A stretch of 64,000 nt of DNA from assembly GCF_039621805.1 (NCBI RefSeq), contig NZ_CP155073.1, positions 2,790,001-2,854,000 of the forward strand. The letters run 5' to 3'. The position numbers and the translations under genes were made by a program. The notes below the pieces were generated by a model, which was not told the DNA's origin, did no database searches, and saw only the letters and a list, made by a program, of their open reading frames with translations. Shown here piece by piece: positions 26,139 to 36,396 of the stretch. The DNA is from Paraburkholderia sp. PREW-6R. Lineage in GTDB: Bacteria; Pseudomonadota; Gammaproteobacteria; Burkholderiales; Burkholderiaceae. The stretch's first letter is position 1, and each line of letters starts with the position of its first letter.

Positions 26139-27131
26139 ATGCCGACAATGGACAATCTTGGCGACATCCGGCTTTTTGTCGAAACCGCGCAACTGGGCAG
26201 CCTCTCCGCGGCCGGCCGCAAGATGTCGCTGACGCCGGCCGCCGCGAGCGCCAGGCTGGCGAGGCTCGAAGCCGGGCTGAAAACGCGGCTGTTCGAGCGC
26301 ACCACCCGCCGGCTGCGCCTGACAGACGAAGGCCGGCTGTACCTGAATTGCTGCCGCCAGGCGCTGCAATCGCTGGACGACGCCGAGGCCGCGCTGCAGG
26401 CAGGACAAGGCGCCGTGCGCGGCAAGGTGCGCATTTCGGCGACGTCGGACTTTGGCCGCAATCTGCTGATGCACTGGCTCGACGAGTTCAACGCGCACTA
26501 TCCGGAGGTGAGCTTCGCCCTCACCTTGTCGGATTCGCTGTCCAATCTCGTGCAGGAAGATATTGACCTTGCGATCCGCTTCGGCGTGCCGCAGGACAGT
26601 TCGCTGGCCGCCCGCCGGCTGGCGCCGAACCGGCGCGTGCTGTGCGCGTCGCCGGACTACATTGCCCGTAGGGGCGAGCCGAAAGATCCGCTGGATCTCG
26701 CCAATTTCGACTGCATCGTGCTGGGTACGGCGTCCGGGCCCGCCAACGAATGGCGTTTCACGCGCGGCGACCAGGTGCAGCACTACACGGTGCCGCTCGA
26801 CACCGCGCGCGAAACGAACGACGGCGCCGTGGCCCGCGAATGGGCCGTGCGCGGCTATGGCATCGTGATCAAATCGATGTGGGACGTGCAGGCCGATCTG
26901 CGCGCGGACGGCTTGAAGATCCTGCTGCCCGACTGGCGCTACCCGGACGCGCCGCTGCACGCGCTTTATCACCGCAACCGTTTCATGGCGCCGCGCGTGC
27001 GGGTGCTGCTGGACTTTCTGGCCGAGCGTTTCGCGCAGGTTTCGGGCGAACTGGAGCGGCTGCTGGACCTGCCGCCCGACGAAAGCGCCCCCGCACCCGC
27101 CTCCGAACCGCACGGAAATGAAGGGCTATAA
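26139..27131 (+). CDS. LysR family transcriptional regulator
   Basis: About 330 residues. The N-terminal helix-turn-helix contains LFVETAQLGSLSAAGRKMSLTPAAASARLARLE, followed by the LysR effector domain (VRGKVRISATSDFGRNLL). The ATG at 26139 is the likely start; another at 26148 follows, and an in-frame TTG at 26133 precedes. Divergent orientation to the MFS exporter points to regulation of that gene. The stop codon overlaps a TATAAT hexamer that could be the -10 box of the following miaB transcript. Confidence 0.88.
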   Translation: MPTMDNLGDIRLFVETAQLGSLSAAGRKMSLTPAAASARLARLEAGLKTRLFERTTRRLRLTDEGRLYLNCCRQALQSLDDAEAALQAGQGAVRGKVRISATSDFGRNLLMHWLDEFNAHYPEVSFALTLSDSLSNLVQEDIDLAIRFGVPQDSSLAARRLAPNRRVLCASPDYIARRGEPKDPLDLANFDCIVLGTASGPANEWRFTRGDQVQHYTVPLDTARETNDGAVAREWAVRGYGIVIKSMWDVQADLRADGLKILLPDWRYPDAPLHALYHRNRFMAPRVRVLLDFLAERFAQVSGELERLLDLPPDESAPAPASEPHGNEGL

Positions 27132-27165
27132 TATTCAGCTACGCTGCGGACGTGCTCCTGAATAT
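27127..27165 (+). promoter_or_regulatory. Possible miaB operon promoter with dyad
   Basis: A consensus TATAAT lies at 27127-27132, overlapping the LysR stop codon. An 8-bp inverted repeat (ATATTCAG 27131-27138, CTGAATAT 27158-27165) sits across the expected start point. No good -35 box is visible at the proper distance, so this is tentative. Confidence 0.4.
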
Positions 27166-27340
27166 GCCTCTGCTGGCTCCATTGAAACGCACTTGGAAGC
27201 CTGCCCGAAGGCGCACTCAGAGGAACTAAATGCAGACCTGCACGCCGCTTCACGGCCGGCCCGCATCCCGCATCTACGTTCGGCCCCACTTCACCTTTAA
27301 AAGACGCCCCCAGGTTAACCACTGCGACCGGCGAAATTCG

Positions 27341-28714
27341 ATGACCAAGAAAGTTTATGTAAAGACCTTTGGCTGCCAGATGAACGAGTACGACTCCGAC
27401 AAGATGGTCGACGTACTCGGCGCGGCTGACGGACTCGTCAAGACCGACACGCCCGAAGACGCGGACGTGATTCTGTTCAACACCTGCTCGGTGCGTGAAA
27501 AAGCCCAGGAAAAAGTATTCTCCGACCTCGGCCGCGTGCGCGAGCTGAAAGAAGCGAAGCCGGACCTGATCATCGGCGTGGGCGGCTGCGTGGCGAGTCA
27601 GGAAGGCGCGTCGATCGTGGCCCGCGCTCCGTACGTCGACCTGGTATTCGGTCCGCAAACGCTGCACCGTTTGCCGCAGATGATCGACAAGCGCCGCGAG
27701 AGCGGCCGCGCGCAGGTCGACATCACGTTCCCGGAAATCGAAAAATTCGACCACCTGCCGCCGGCGCGCGTCGATGGCCCAAGCGCGTTCGTGTCGATCA
27801 TGGAAGGCTGCAGCAAGTACTGCAGCTATTGCGTCGTGCCCTACACGCGCGGTGAAGAAGTGTCGCGCCCGCTCGACGACGTACTGACCGAAGTCGCCGG
27901 ACTCGCCGACCAGGGCGTGCGCGAAGTCACGCTGCTCGGCCAGAACGTCAATGCCTATCGCGGCGCGCTCACGCTGGGTTCGTCGGATATCGCCGATTTC
28001 GCCACGCTGATCGAATATGTCGCGGAGATTCCGGGCATTGAACGGATTCGCTACACCACGTCGCATCCGAAAGAATTCACACAGCGTCTGATTGACACCT
28101 ACGCGAAGGTGCCAAAGCTCGTGAGCCACCTGCATCTGCCGGTGCAACACGGCTCCGACCGTATCCTGATGGCAATGAAGCGCGGCTACACGGTGCTCGA
28201 ATACAAGTCGGTAATTCGCAAGCTACGTGCGATCCGCCCGGATCTGTCGCTGTCCACCGACATGATCGTGGGCTTTCCCGGCGAGACGGAAGAAGACTTC
28301 GACAAGATGATGGCGCTCGTCCACGAGATGAAATACGACACGAGCTTCTCGTTCATTTACAGCCCGCGTCCCGGCACGCCGGCTGCGAACCTGCACGACG
28401 ACACGCCGCGCGAAGTCAAGCTCAGGCGCCTGCAACATCTGCAAGCCACGATCGAAGAAAACGTGCAGCGCATCAGCGATTCAATGGTGGGCAAGATCGA
28501 GCGCATTCTGGTCGAGCGGCCGGCCCGCAAAGACCCGAACGAGCTCGCGGGCCGCACGCAAAACAACCGCGTGGTGAATTTCCCGGCGCCGGTCGCGTCG
28601 CACGCGCGGTTGATCGGGCAGATGGTGGACGTGAAAATCGTCCATGCGTACCCACATTCACTACGTGGCGAGCTGGTACTGGTGCACGACGACGCACCGG
28701 CGACGACGCACTGA
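27341..28714 (+). CDS. miaB: tRNA-2-methylthio-N6-dimethylallyladenosine synthase MiaB
   Basis: 457 residues. It adds the methylthio group at position 37 of tRNAs using two 4Fe-4S clusters. The N-terminal UPF0004 domain has Cys 12, 49 and 83; the radical-SAM motif is CSKYCSYC (Cys 157, 161, 164); a C-terminal TRAM domain follows. The start at 27341 ([15 protein letters not shown]) is the standard family N terminus. It leads the miaB-phoH-ybeY series. Confidence 0.96.
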   Translation: MTKKVYVKTFGCQMNEYDSDKMVDVLGAADGLVKTDTPEDADVILFNTCSVREKAQEKVFSDLGRVRELKEAKPDLIIGVGGCVASQEGASIVARAPYVDLVFGPQTLHRLPQMIDKRRESGRAQVDITFPEIEKFDHLPPARVDGPSAFVSIMEGCSKYCSYCVVPYTRGEEVSRPLDDVLTEVAGLADQGVREVTLLGQNVNAYRGALTLGSSDIADFATLIEYVAEIPGIERIRYTTSHPKEFTQRLIDTYAKVPKLVSHLHLPVQHGSDRILMAMKRGYTVLEYKSVIRKLRAIRPDLSLSTDMIVGFPGETEEDFDKMMALVHEMKYDTSFSFIYSPRPGTPAANLHDDTPREVKLRRLQHLQATIEENVQRISDSMVGKIERILVERPARKDPNELAGRTQNNRVVNFPAPVASHARLIGQMVDVKIVHAYPHSLRGELVLVHDDAPATTH

Positions 28715-28767
28715 GCGAGCCACTGCACATCGTAACCGTCAGCAACCGACAGGATCGACCCACCGCC

Positions 28768-29853
28768 TTGAAGACCACTCAGCAGTCTCTGGAATTCACC
28801 GCTCCGCGCGACGACAACGCGCGGCTCGCCAACCTCTGCGGCCCGCTGGACGAAAACCTGCGGCAGATCGAGCAGGCCCTCGACGTGACGCTGCAACGCC
28901 GCGGCCATCGCATCACAATTCGCGGACGCGGCGCGAAACTCGCGCTGACGGCGCTGGAAAACTTCTACAACAACGCGCGTGAGCCGCTGTCCGTGGATGA
29001 CATCCAGCTTGCACTCGTCGAAGTGCGTCATCCGGCGCGCCATCGCTCGAATGGCAACGGCAACGGCAATGGCACGGGCGGCGAAGCGGACGATCCGCAC
29101 TTTGCGGGCAATCCCGACCACCCGTTCGACCAGCCCGCCGATACCGGCGAAGACGATGTCGAAGAACTCGGCCCGAAGCTCTACACTCGCCGCGCCGATC
29201 TGCGCGGGCGCACCCCCGCGCAGCGCGAGTATCTGAAGCAGATCGTGTCGCACGACGTCACATTCGGTATCGGCCCTGCAGGCACCGGCAAGACCTATCT
29301 CGCGGTAGCGTGCGCGGTGGACGCGCTCGAACGCGATCAGGTCAAGCGGATCGTGCTCACGCGGCCGGCTGTCGAGGCCGGCGAGCGTCTCGGTTTCCTG
29401 CCGGGCGACCTCGCACAGAAGGTCGATCCGTACCTGCGTCCGCTGTACGACGCGCTGTACGATCTGCTCGGCTTCGACAAAACCGCGAAGATGTTCGAGC
29501 GGCAGATGATCGAAATCGCGCCGCTCGCCTACATGCGGGGCCGCACGCTGAATCACGCCTTCATCATTCTCGACGAGGCGCAGAACACCACGCCCGAACA
29601 GATGAAGATGTTTCTCACGCGCATCGGCTTCGGCTCGAAGGCAGTGGTGACGGGCGACACGACCCAGGTCGACCTGCCGCGCGGTCACAAGAGCGGGCTG
29701 ATCGAAGCGCAGCAGGTGCTGTCGGACGTGCGCGGCATCGCGCTCACGCGCTTTACCAGCGCCGACGTGGTGCGCCACCCGCTGGTCGCGCGAATTGTGG
29801 AGGCCTATGATGCGCATTCGCAGAAAACCGCCAATCCCGCGGATGCGCGCTAG
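28768..29853 (+). CDS. phoH: PhoH-like ATPase
   Basis: 361 residues. A P-loop ATPase: [21 protein letters not shown] (Walker A), [20 protein letters not shown] (Walker B) and [14 protein letters not shown]. The start is a TTG at 28768 ([13 protein letters not shown]), 53 bases after miaB; there is no ATG near the expected N terminus. It is predicted to take part in RNA metabolism together with YbeY, which follows it. The N-terminal 130 residues include an asparagine/glycine-rich linker (NGNGNGNGTGG). Confidence 0.9.
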   Translation: MKTTQQSLEFTAPRDDNARLANLCGPLDENLRQIEQALDVTLQRRGHRITIRGRGAKLALTALENFYNNAREPLSVDDIQLALVEVRHPARHRSNGNGNGNGTGGEADDPHFAGNPDHPFDQPADTGEDDVEELGPKLYTRRADLRGRTPAQREYLKQIVSHDVTFGIGPAGTGKTYLAVACAVDALERDQVKRIVLTRPAVEAGERLGFLPGDLAQKVDPYLRPLYDALYDLLGFDKTAKMFERQMIEIAPLAYMRGRTLNHAFIILDEAQNTTPEQMKMFLTRIGFGSKAVVTGDTTQVDLPRGHKSGLIEAQQVLSDVRGIALTRFTSADVVRHPLVARIVEAYDAHSQKTANPADAR

Positions 29854-29922
29854 TACGCGTTGAAGGTCACTGACCGAGCTATCGCCAGTCATCCAGCACA
29901 TCCCGCAACCTGCCCACCACGC

Positions 29923-30384
29923 ATGAGCCGCACCCCGAAACTGACGTTGAATCTGCAATTCCCCGCCGCCAGGGCCTGGCCGGAACACAAGGCGCTGCTG
30001 CCGCGCGCCACCGTGGCCGGCTGGATCAAGGCGGCACTCTTTGCGGATGGGGAATTGACGGTGCGCTTCGTCGATGCCGAAGAAGGCCGCACGCTGAACC
30101 GCACTTACCGCGGCAAAGACTACTCCACCAACGTGCTGACCTTCGCGTACGCGGAATCGGAAGAGGATCCGGTCAGCGGCGACCTGATCCTCTGTTGCCC
30201 GGTGGTCGAGAAAGAGGCCGCCGAGCAGGGCAAGCCGCTCATTGCACACTACGCGCATCTGCTGGTGCACGGCACGCTCCACGCTCAAGGCTACGATCAC
30301 GAAGTCGACGAAGAGGCCGAGGAAATGGAAGCGCTCGAAACCGAAATCCTCGTCAAACTCGGTTTCCCCGATCCGTATCAATAG
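29923..30384 (+). CDS. ybeY: Endoribonuclease YbeY (16S rRNA maturation)
   Basis: 153 residues. The zinc-binding motif [15 protein letters not shown] (H-x3-H-x5-H) is intact. YbeY acts in 16S rRNA 3'-end maturation and ribosome quality control. The start at 29923 gives [13 protein letters not shown]; the frame opens at 29860. It ends 26 bases before the ChaC-like gene. Confidence 0.93.
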   Translation: MSRTPKLTLNLQFPAARAWPEHKALLPRATVAGWIKAALFADGELTVRFVDAEEGRTLNRTYRGKDYSTNVLTFAYAESEEDPVSGDLILCCPVVEKEAAEQGKPLIAHYAHLLVHGTLHAQGYDHEVDEEAEEMEALETEILVKLGFPDPYQ

Positions 30385-30410
30385 CCGATCCACTCTCTTC
30401 AAAGCCCACC

Positions 30411-31127
30411 GTGAGCACTTTCGTCCCAGAAGCCGACAGCCGGACGCCCTGCCCGGATTACCCGCCAGCGCTTGGCGAATCGCGGCTGCTCACGGACGAG
30501 GAATTGCGCGCGTCGCTCGATTGCACGCTGCGTGACTGGGACCGTAAGAGCGATCTCTGGCTGTTCGGCTATGGCTCGCTGATCTGGAATCCCGGTCTGC
30601 CGACGGTCGAAGCCATGCGTTCGAAGGTGCACGGCTACCATCGCGGACTGTATCTGTGGTCGCGCGTGAATCGCGGTACGCCGGAACAGCCCGGGCTCGT
30701 GCTGGCGCTCGATCGCGGCGGCTCGTGCACCGGCATCGCGTTCCGGCTCGCGGCCGAGGGCTCCGCGCCGCATCTGGAAGCGCTGTGGCGCCGCGAAATG
30801 GCGATGGGTTCCTATCGCCCGGCGTGGCTGCCCTGCGTGCTCGCGGACGGACGGCGTGTCGACGCGCTCGCTTTCGTGATGCGCCGCGACGTGCCGACCT
30901 ACACCGGCAAACTGCGCGACGACGTCGTCAAAACCGTGTTCGGCTGTGCGTGCGGCCGCTACGGCACCACGCTCGACTACGTGAGCCGCACGGTCCAGGC
31001 GCTGCGCGAAAGCGGCATGCCCGACCGCGCGCTCGAGGCGCTGCTCGAACGTTGTCGCGAAGAAAGCCTTCAGCCGGACAGCGCGGAAAAAGCCCGCGTC
31101 GCCAGTCGCGAAACCGGACAGAAGTAA
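30411..31127 (+). CDS. Gamma-glutamylcyclotransferase, ChaC family
   Basis: 238 residues. The family signature LWLFGYGSLIWNPGL is present, followed by REMAMGSYRPAWLPC and VFGCACGRYGTTLDYV. ChaC enzymes cleave glutathione to 5-oxoproline and Cys-Gly. The GTG at 30411 is the likely start; the frame is open far upstream but overlaps ybeY. Its position between ybeY and corC is not part of the widely conserved miaB-phoH-ybeY-corC-lnt string. Confidence 0.88.
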   Translation: MSTFVPEADSRTPCPDYPPALGESRLLTDEELRASLDCTLRDWDRKSDLWLFGYGSLIWNPGLPTVEAMRSKVHGYHRGLYLWSRVNRGTPEQPGLVLALDRGGSCTGIAFRLAAEGSAPHLEALWRREMAMGSYRPAWLPCVLADGRRVDALAFVMRRDVPTYTGKLRDDVVKTVFGCACGRYGTTLDYVSRTVQALRESGMPDRALEALLERCREESLQPDSAEKARVASRETGQK

Positions 31128-31339
31128 GCGCCACGCGCCGCCCTTTTTTTCCCAAAAACGCTTTTCGGCGCGTAATAAGTTAGGATGGAACCACGCCGGC
31201 CGCCCTCGGCGACGCGGGTTCACCCTGGTTTTATCCCGCTTCATTTATCGCCCAGCCATGCGGGACACGGTTCCGCCATGTGCGTGGTGTATCCTTAACG
31301 CTCTGCAACAGCGCGCCCAGTCTTGCCGGGCGCACTACC

Positions 31340-32233
31340 ATGAACGACACGTATCCCAGTCGACGCCAACACGACAAACCGCAGGAAAAGCGCTCACTCC
31401 TCGAGCGTCTGACCGACTTCATCTCGCCCGAGCCCGACTCACGCGCCGAGCTTCTGGAAATACTGCAGGACGCGCACGAGCGCAACCTGATCGACGCCGA
31501 CTCGCTGTCGATGATCGAAGGCGTATTCCAGGTATCCGAACTCAGCGCACGCGACATCATGGTGCCGCGCGCGCAAATGGACGCGATCAACATCGCGGAT
31601 AGTCCCGCCGAGTTCATTCCGTTCGTGCTGGAAAAGGCGCACTCGCGCTACCCGGTGTACGAAGGCAACCGCGACAACATCATTGGCGTGCTGCTGGCCA
31701 AAGACCTGCTGCGCTACTACGCCGAAGAAGAATTCGACGTGCGCGGCATGCTGCGCCCCGCTGTCTTCATTCCCGAATCGAAACGTCTGAACGTGCTGCT
31801 GCACGACTTCCGGGTGAATCGCAATCACCTCGCGGTGGTGGTCGACGAATACGGCGGCGTGGCCGGCCTGATCACGATCGAGGACGTGCTGGAGCAGATC
31901 GTCGGCGATATCGAGGACGAATACGATTTCGACGAGGAAAGCGGCAACATCATCGCCTCGCCGGACGGCCGTTTCCGCGTTCGCGCGCTGACCGAGATCG
32001 AACAGTTCAACGAGGCTTTCGGCACGCATTATTCGGACGACGAAGTCGACACGATCGGCGGACTCGTCACGCATCACTTCGGACGCGTTCCGCATCGGGG
32101 CGAAAAAGTGCGTCTCGACGATCTTATTTTCGAGATTCTGCGCGGCGACGCCCGTCAGATTCATATGCTGCTGGTGCGCCGCGACCCGCTCGCCGGCCAG
32201 CGCGAACGCGAAGCCCAGCACGTGCAGACCTGA
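31340..32233 (+). CDS. corC: CorC/HlyC family transporter-associated protein (CBS domains)
   Basis: 297 residues. Two CBS domains cover about residues 67-185 (ARDIMVPRAQMDAI, then LAVVVDEYGGVAGLITIEDVLEQIVGDI), followed by the CorC-HlyC transporter-associated domain. It lacks a membrane domain, as usual for CorC. The role is in magnesium/cobalt homeostasis. It is 49 bases upstream of lnt, the classical corC-lnt pairing. Confidence 0.92.
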   Translation: MNDTYPSRRQHDKPQEKRSLLERLTDFISPEPDSRAELLEILQDAHERNLIDADSLSMIEGVFQVSELSARDIMVPRAQMDAINIADSPAEFIPFVLEKAHSRYPVYEGNRDNIIGVLLAKDLLRYYAEEEFDVRGMLRPAVFIPESKRLNVLLHDFRVNRNHLAVVVDEYGGVAGLITIEDVLEQIVGDIEDEYDFDEESGNIIASPDGRFRVRALTEIEQFNEAFGTHYSDDEVDTIGGLVTHHFGRVPHRGEKVRLDDLIFEILRGDARQIHMLLVRRDPLAGQREREAQHVQT

Positions 32234-32282
32234 TCCGCTCGTTGCCTTCGCCTTTCCAACTCCTCACGCCGACCGCGCAACA

Positions 32283-34025
32283 ATGGCCGACCCGATCACT
32301 TCCCGTTCGCGCCGCGGCGTGACTGCGCCCGCCGCCGAGAACGCGCGCGGCCGCACGCTTCCCCGCTGGCATTACCTCGTCGCCCTGATGACCGGCGCGG
32401 CGAATACGCTTTCGTTCGCGCCGACGCCGCATGGCGGCTGGCTCGAACTGGCGATTTTCGCGTTCTTTTTCTTCTGGCTGACGCGCACGACCGGCTGGAA
32501 AAGCGCCGCGCTGACAGGCGGCGCTTTCGGCTTCGGCAACTACGTGACCGGCGTGTGGTGGCTGTACGTCAGCATGCACGACTACGGCGGCATGGCCGCG
32601 CCGCTCGCGGGCGCGGCCGTCGTGCTGTTTTCGTTGTATCTGGCCGTGTATCCGGCGCTGGCCGCAGGCGTCTGGTCCTTCTGCGCCGGGCACACGCGCG
32701 CCAGCACCGCCGTGGCCGACGACATCCCTTTTTCTCCTACGTGGCACGGCGCGCTGGCCTTCGCAAGCGCCTGGGCGATCGGCGAATGGCTGCGCGGCAC
32801 GGTGTTCACCGGCTTTCCATGGTTGGCGAGCGGCTACGCGCAGGTGGACGGCCCGTTTGCCGGATTTGCGCCGGTGGCTGGCGTGTACGGCGTCGGCTGG
32901 ATGCTGGCGCTCGCTGCGGCGCTAATTGTGCAGGCGTTGACCGCGGCGCTGCGGGCGCGTGAGGCGCGCGGCGCGGCGATGGAGCGCGCAAGCCACGCTC
33001 GACGCGACGCGGCGGCGCGCCCGGCAGTGAGCAGCGCGGCAGTGCCGGCCGGCGTCGCGATTGCGCTGATCGCGGCGGGTTTGCTGCTGCCGCTCGTGCA
33101 ATGGACCGTGCCGGCGAATGCGCCGCTCACGGTGCGTCTGCTGCAAGGTGACGTGAAGCAGGAGATGAAGTTCGAGGAGGCCGGCATGCGCGCCGCGATC
33201 GACCAGTATCAGCAAATGATTACGTCGAAACCCGCCGATCTGATCGTCACGCCGGAAACCGCGATTCCGGTGCTTGCGCAGCAATTGCCCGCGCCGTTCG
33301 CGTCGGCGGTGCGACGCTTTTCCGACTCGACCGGCAGCGCGATCCTGTTTGGCGCGATCGGCGGCACGATTACCCCCGAAGGCCAGGTCACGGACTACAC
33401 GAATAGCCTGTTCGGCGTCACGCCCGGCACGCGCGATATTTACCGCTACGATAAACACCATCTGGTGCCGTTCGGCGAATTCGTGCCGTGGGGGTTCCGC
33501 TGGTTCGTCAATCTGATGAGCATTCCGCTCGGCGATTTCTTCCGCGGGCCGCCAGTGCAGAAGCCGTTCATCGTGCATAACCAGCCGGTCGCCGTCGACA
33601 TCTGCTACGAGGATATTTTCGGCGAAGAGATTGCCCGCACGATCCGCGAAAGCGAGACGCCTGCCGGCGTGCTGGTGAATTCCACCAATCTCGCGTGGTT
33701 CGGCGACACGATCGCGCTGGATCAGCATCTGCAGATCGCCCGCATGCGTTCGCTCGAAACCGGCCGGCCGATGCTGCGCGCCACGAACACCGGCACCACA
33801 GCGGCGATCGATTCGAACGGCAAGGTGCTCGGCCGTCTGGCGCCCTACACGATCGGCTCGCTCGACGTCACCGTGCAAGGCACGTCGGGCAGCACGCCTT
33901 ATGTGACGAGCGGCAACAACACGGTGCTCGCGGTGTCGTTATTTTTGCTGGCTTTCGGTTTTGCCTTTGGGCCCGGCATCACGCGGCGCCGCCGCGCCGC
34001 GGCGTCCAACGACAGCGCGCAATAA
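32283..34025 (+). CDS. lnt: Apolipoprotein N-acyltransferase
   Basis: 580 residues. It adds the third acyl chain to lipoproteins in the inner membrane. The N-terminal half carries six to seven membrane segments, then a nitrilase-like domain. The catalytic triad is visible: Glu 325 (VTPETAIPVL), Lys 391 (DKHHLVPFGE) and Cys 441 (VDICYEDIFGEE). About 70 residues longer than E. coli Lnt, due to an Arg/Ala-rich linker near residues 215-250. It closes the miaB-to-lnt run, with a terminator just downstream. Confidence 0.94.
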   Translation: MADPITSRSRRGVTAPAAENARGRTLPRWHYLVALMTGAANTLSFAPTPHGGWLELAIFAFFFFWLTRTTGWKSAALTGGAFGFGNYVTGVWWLYVSMHDYGGMAAPLAGAAVVLFSLYLAVYPALAAGVWSFCAGHTRASTAVADDIPFSPTWHGALAFASAWAIGEWLRGTVFTGFPWLASGYAQVDGPFAGFAPVAGVYGVGWMLALAAALIVQALTAALRAREARGAAMERASHARRDAAARPAVSSAAVPAGVAIALIAAGLLLPLVQWTVPANAPLTVRLLQGDVKQEMKFEEAGMRAAIDQYQQMITSKPADLIVTPETAIPVLAQQLPAPFASAVRRFSDSTGSAILFGAIGGTITPEGQVTDYTNSLFGVTPGTRDIYRYDKHHLVPFGEFVPWGFRWFVNLMSIPLGDFFRGPPVQKPFIVHNQPVAVDICYEDIFGEEIARTIRESETPAGVLVNSTNLAWFGDTIALDQHLQIARMRSLETGRPMLRATNTGTTAAIDSNGKVLGRLAPYTIGSLDVTVQGTSGSTPYVTSGNNTVLAVSLFLLAFGFAFGPGITRRRRAAASNDSAQ

Positions 34026-34041
34026 AGCGCATCAACGAAAA

Positions 34042-34080
34042 AACGCGCGCTCCGGTTTCCCGGGAGCGCGCGTTCTGCTT
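34042..34080 (+). terminator. Intrinsic terminator (bidirectional)
   Basis: A perfect 12-bp stem (34042-34053 with 34063-34074) with a 9-base loop. Moderate T-richness follows on plus and a run of five T on minus, so it can end both lnt and the convergent GST gene. Confidence 0.8.
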
Positions 34081-34103
34081 TCTGGCGAGCGGCTCAGCCT
34101 GCT

Positions 34104-34718
34104 TCAGGCCGACGGCAGCGTATCGGCAAAGGACTGACGTTGCGACAGTTTCTGGAAATGCTTGTCCAGATTCGGATACGGTTCACGCCAGTTCAGCTCC
34201 GGCATGCGGAAATCGAGGTAGCCGAGCGCGCAGCCCACCGCAATGTCGGCAAGCGTGTAGTGATTGCCGGCACACCAGTTCTTGCTGCCCAGCCCCTGTG
34301 ACATGGCGATCAGGCCTTCGTCGATCTTGCGCTGCTGGCGCGCGACCCATGCTTCCACGCGCTGTTCGGGCGTGCGTTGCGTGCCTTCCAGACGGATCAG
34401 CACCGCCGCGTCCAGCACGCCGTCGGCAAGCGCCTCCCAGCAGCGCACCTCGACGCGCTCACGGCCCGACGGCGGAATCAGCTTGCCGACCGGCGACAGC
34501 GTGTCGACGTATTCGCAGATCACGCGCGAGTCGAATACGGCTTCGCCATCTTCCATGACGAGGCACGGCACCTTGCCGAGCGGGTTGAAGGTATGAATGC
34601 GCGTGTCCGGCGACCAGACATTTTCGGGCACGAGTTCGTAGTCGATCTTCTTGTCGGCGAGAACGATACGAGCCTTGCGCACGAACGGGCTGCCGAGCGA
34701 TCCGATAAGTTTCAACAT
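34104..34718 (-). CDS. Glutathione S-transferase
   Basis: 204 residues. An N-terminal thioredoxin-like domain (MLKLIGSLGSPFVRKARIVLADKKIDYELV, NPLGKVPCLVMEDGEAVFDSRVI) is followed by an all-helical C-terminal domain with WCAGNHYTLADIAVGCALGYLD. The start ATG at 34718 gives the usual domain border; the open frame to 34916 is not supported. The active-site residue in the SPFVRK loop is Ser, as in many bacterial GSTs. Confidence 0.9.
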   Translation of the reverse strand: MLKLIGSLGSPFVRKARIVLADKKIDYELVPENVWSPDTRIHTFNPLGKVPCLVMEDGEAVFDSRVICEYVDTLSPVGKLIPPSGRERVEVRCWEALADGVLDAAVLIRLEGTQRTPEQRVEAWVARQQRKIDEGLIAMSQGLGSKNWCAGNHYTLADIAVGCALGYLDFRMPELNWREPYPNLDKHFQKLSQRQSFADTLPSA

Positions 34719-34984
34719 TCCATCTGCCTTTTTCTGAATCCGGCGCAAGTATAAGTGCTTGACGGCGTTCACGAACATGCTGCCGCGCGTTTCGCGAACC
34801 GGGCGCGGACGCGCTGTGGATGGTTTGCAACATTGCCGCGAATGTGGCGCGCCGTCTAGCTGACCAAACGGCCAGACGGCGTCCGGCACAACGCGGGCCC
34901 AGCCTGATCCCGTCACGAACCGACGCAGTCCCAGCGCAAATTCGGCGCAAAATAGGAGTTTGCAATGGGCGCTACAATCGCACG

Positions 34985-36391
34985 ATGAACCAGCCGAACG
35001 AACCCACCATCGCCATCGACGTCTACCGCAAGCGCCGTGAGCGCGTGCTCGCTGCGCTGCGCGCCGTGGGCGGCGGCGTCGCCATCGTCCCCACCGCGCC
35101 GGAGGCGTTGCGAAACCGGGACGCCGACTATCCGTACCGGCACGACAGCTACTTCTATTATCTGACGGGGTTCACCGAACCAGAGGCTTTACTTGTGCTC
35201 GACGCAAGCGCCGCACCCGGCGAGCCGGCGTCGATCCTGTTCTGCCGCGAAAAAAATGTCGAGCGCGAGACGTGGGAAGGCTTTCGCTTCGGGCCGGAAG
35301 GCGCGCGCGAAGCGTTCGGCTTCGACACCGCGTTTGCGATCGGCGAAGCAGATACTCAGGTGCCACGCATTCTTGCGGACAAGCCGGCGCTCCATTACGC
35401 GCTCGGCAGTTCGGCGGAACTGGACGACCAGGTGCGCGGCTGGCTCGACGCCGTGCGTGCGCAAAGCCGTGGTGGCGTGGCCGCGCCCACGGCGGCGCGC
35501 GATCTGATTCCGCTGCTCGATGACATGCGACTCGTGAAGGACGACCACGAACTCGCGATCATGCGCCGTGCCGGCCAGATATCCGCACACGCGCACCGTC
35601 GCGCGATGGCCGCGTGTCATCCGGGCGTGCGCGAGTATGAACTCGAAGCCGAATTGCTCTACACGTTCCGCAAGTTCGGCGCGCAGGCGCCGGCGTACAC
35701 GTCGATCGTCGCGGCGGGCGCAAATGCGTGCGTGCTGCACTATCCGGCCGGCAATGCAATTGCGCAGGACGGCGATCTGATCCTGATCGACGCTGCGTGC
35801 GAACTGGACGGTTACGCGTCCGACATCACCCGAACGTTTCCCGCGAGCGGCCGCTTCACGCCGGCGCAACGCGAGCTGTACGACATCGTGCTGGCTGCGC
35901 AGCAGGCCGCCGTAGACGCCACACGCGCCGGCGCCACTTTCGACGATCCGCACCAGGCTGCCGTGCGCGTGCTGGCGCAAGGCCTGCTCGACACGGGCAT
36001 TGTGGATCGCGCCAGATTCGCTTCGGTCGACGACGTCATCGCCGGGCGCGCCTACACGCCGTTCTACATGCACCGCACCGGCCACTGGCTCGGCATGGAC
36101 GTGCACGATTGCGGCGACTACCGCGAACGGGGCGCGCCACGCGACGAAACCGGCGCGCTGCCGTGGCGTACGCTGCAGCCATCCATGACGTTGACCATTG
36201 AGCCGGGCCTGTACATCCGGCCGGCGGAGGGCGTGCCCGAGCGCTACTGGAACATCGGCATCCGCATCGAGGACGACGCAATCGTCACGGCCGACGGCTG
36301 TGAATTGATGACCCGCGACGTGCCGGTCGCCGCCGACGAGATCGAAGCGTTGATGCAGGAAGCGCGCGCGGCACACGGAACAAGGAAGTAA
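34985..36391 (+). CDS. pepP: Xaa-Pro aminopeptidase (PepP)
   Basis: 468 residues. An N-terminal regulatory domain (AMP_N type) is followed by a pita-bread metallopeptidase domain. Metal ligands fit: DAACELDGYASDITRTFP (Asp pair), THE HRTGHWLGMDVHD region (His), and TIEPGLYI and NIGIRIEDD (Glu). Releases an N-terminal residue before proline. The start at 34985 (MNQPNEPTIAIDVY) fits the family; the next gene ubiH begins 5 bases after the stop, as in the pepP-ubiH arrangement of many proteobacteria. Confidence 0.93.
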   Translation: MNQPNEPTIAIDVYRKRRERVLAALRAVGGGVAIVPTAPEALRNRDADYPYRHDSYFYYLTGFTEPEALLVLDASAAPGEPASILFCREKNVERETWEGFRFGPEGAREAFGFDTAFAIGEADTQVPRILADKPALHYALGSSAELDDQVRGWLDAVRAQSRGGVAAPTAARDLIPLLDDMRLVKDDHELAIMRRAGQISAHAHRRAMAACHPGVREYELEAELLYTFRKFGAQAPAYTSIVAAGANACVLHYPAGNAIAQDGDLILIDAACELDGYASDITRTFPASGRFTPAQRELYDIVLAAQQAAVDATRAGATFDDPHQAAVRVLAQGLLDTGIVDRARFASVDDVIAGRAYTPFYMHRTGHWLGMDVHDCGDYRERGAPRDETGALPWRTLQPSMTLTIEPGLYIRPAEGVPERYWNIGIRIEDDAIVTADGCELMTRDVPVAADEIEALMQEARAAHGTRK

Positions 36392-36396
36392 CCGCC

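Noticed and set aside
28357..30402. 681-codon minus-strand frame across miaB, phoH and ybeY
   Set aside because: It runs antisense to three well-recognised genes and is a GC-rich shadow; its translation is rich in R, H, Q and E without domains.
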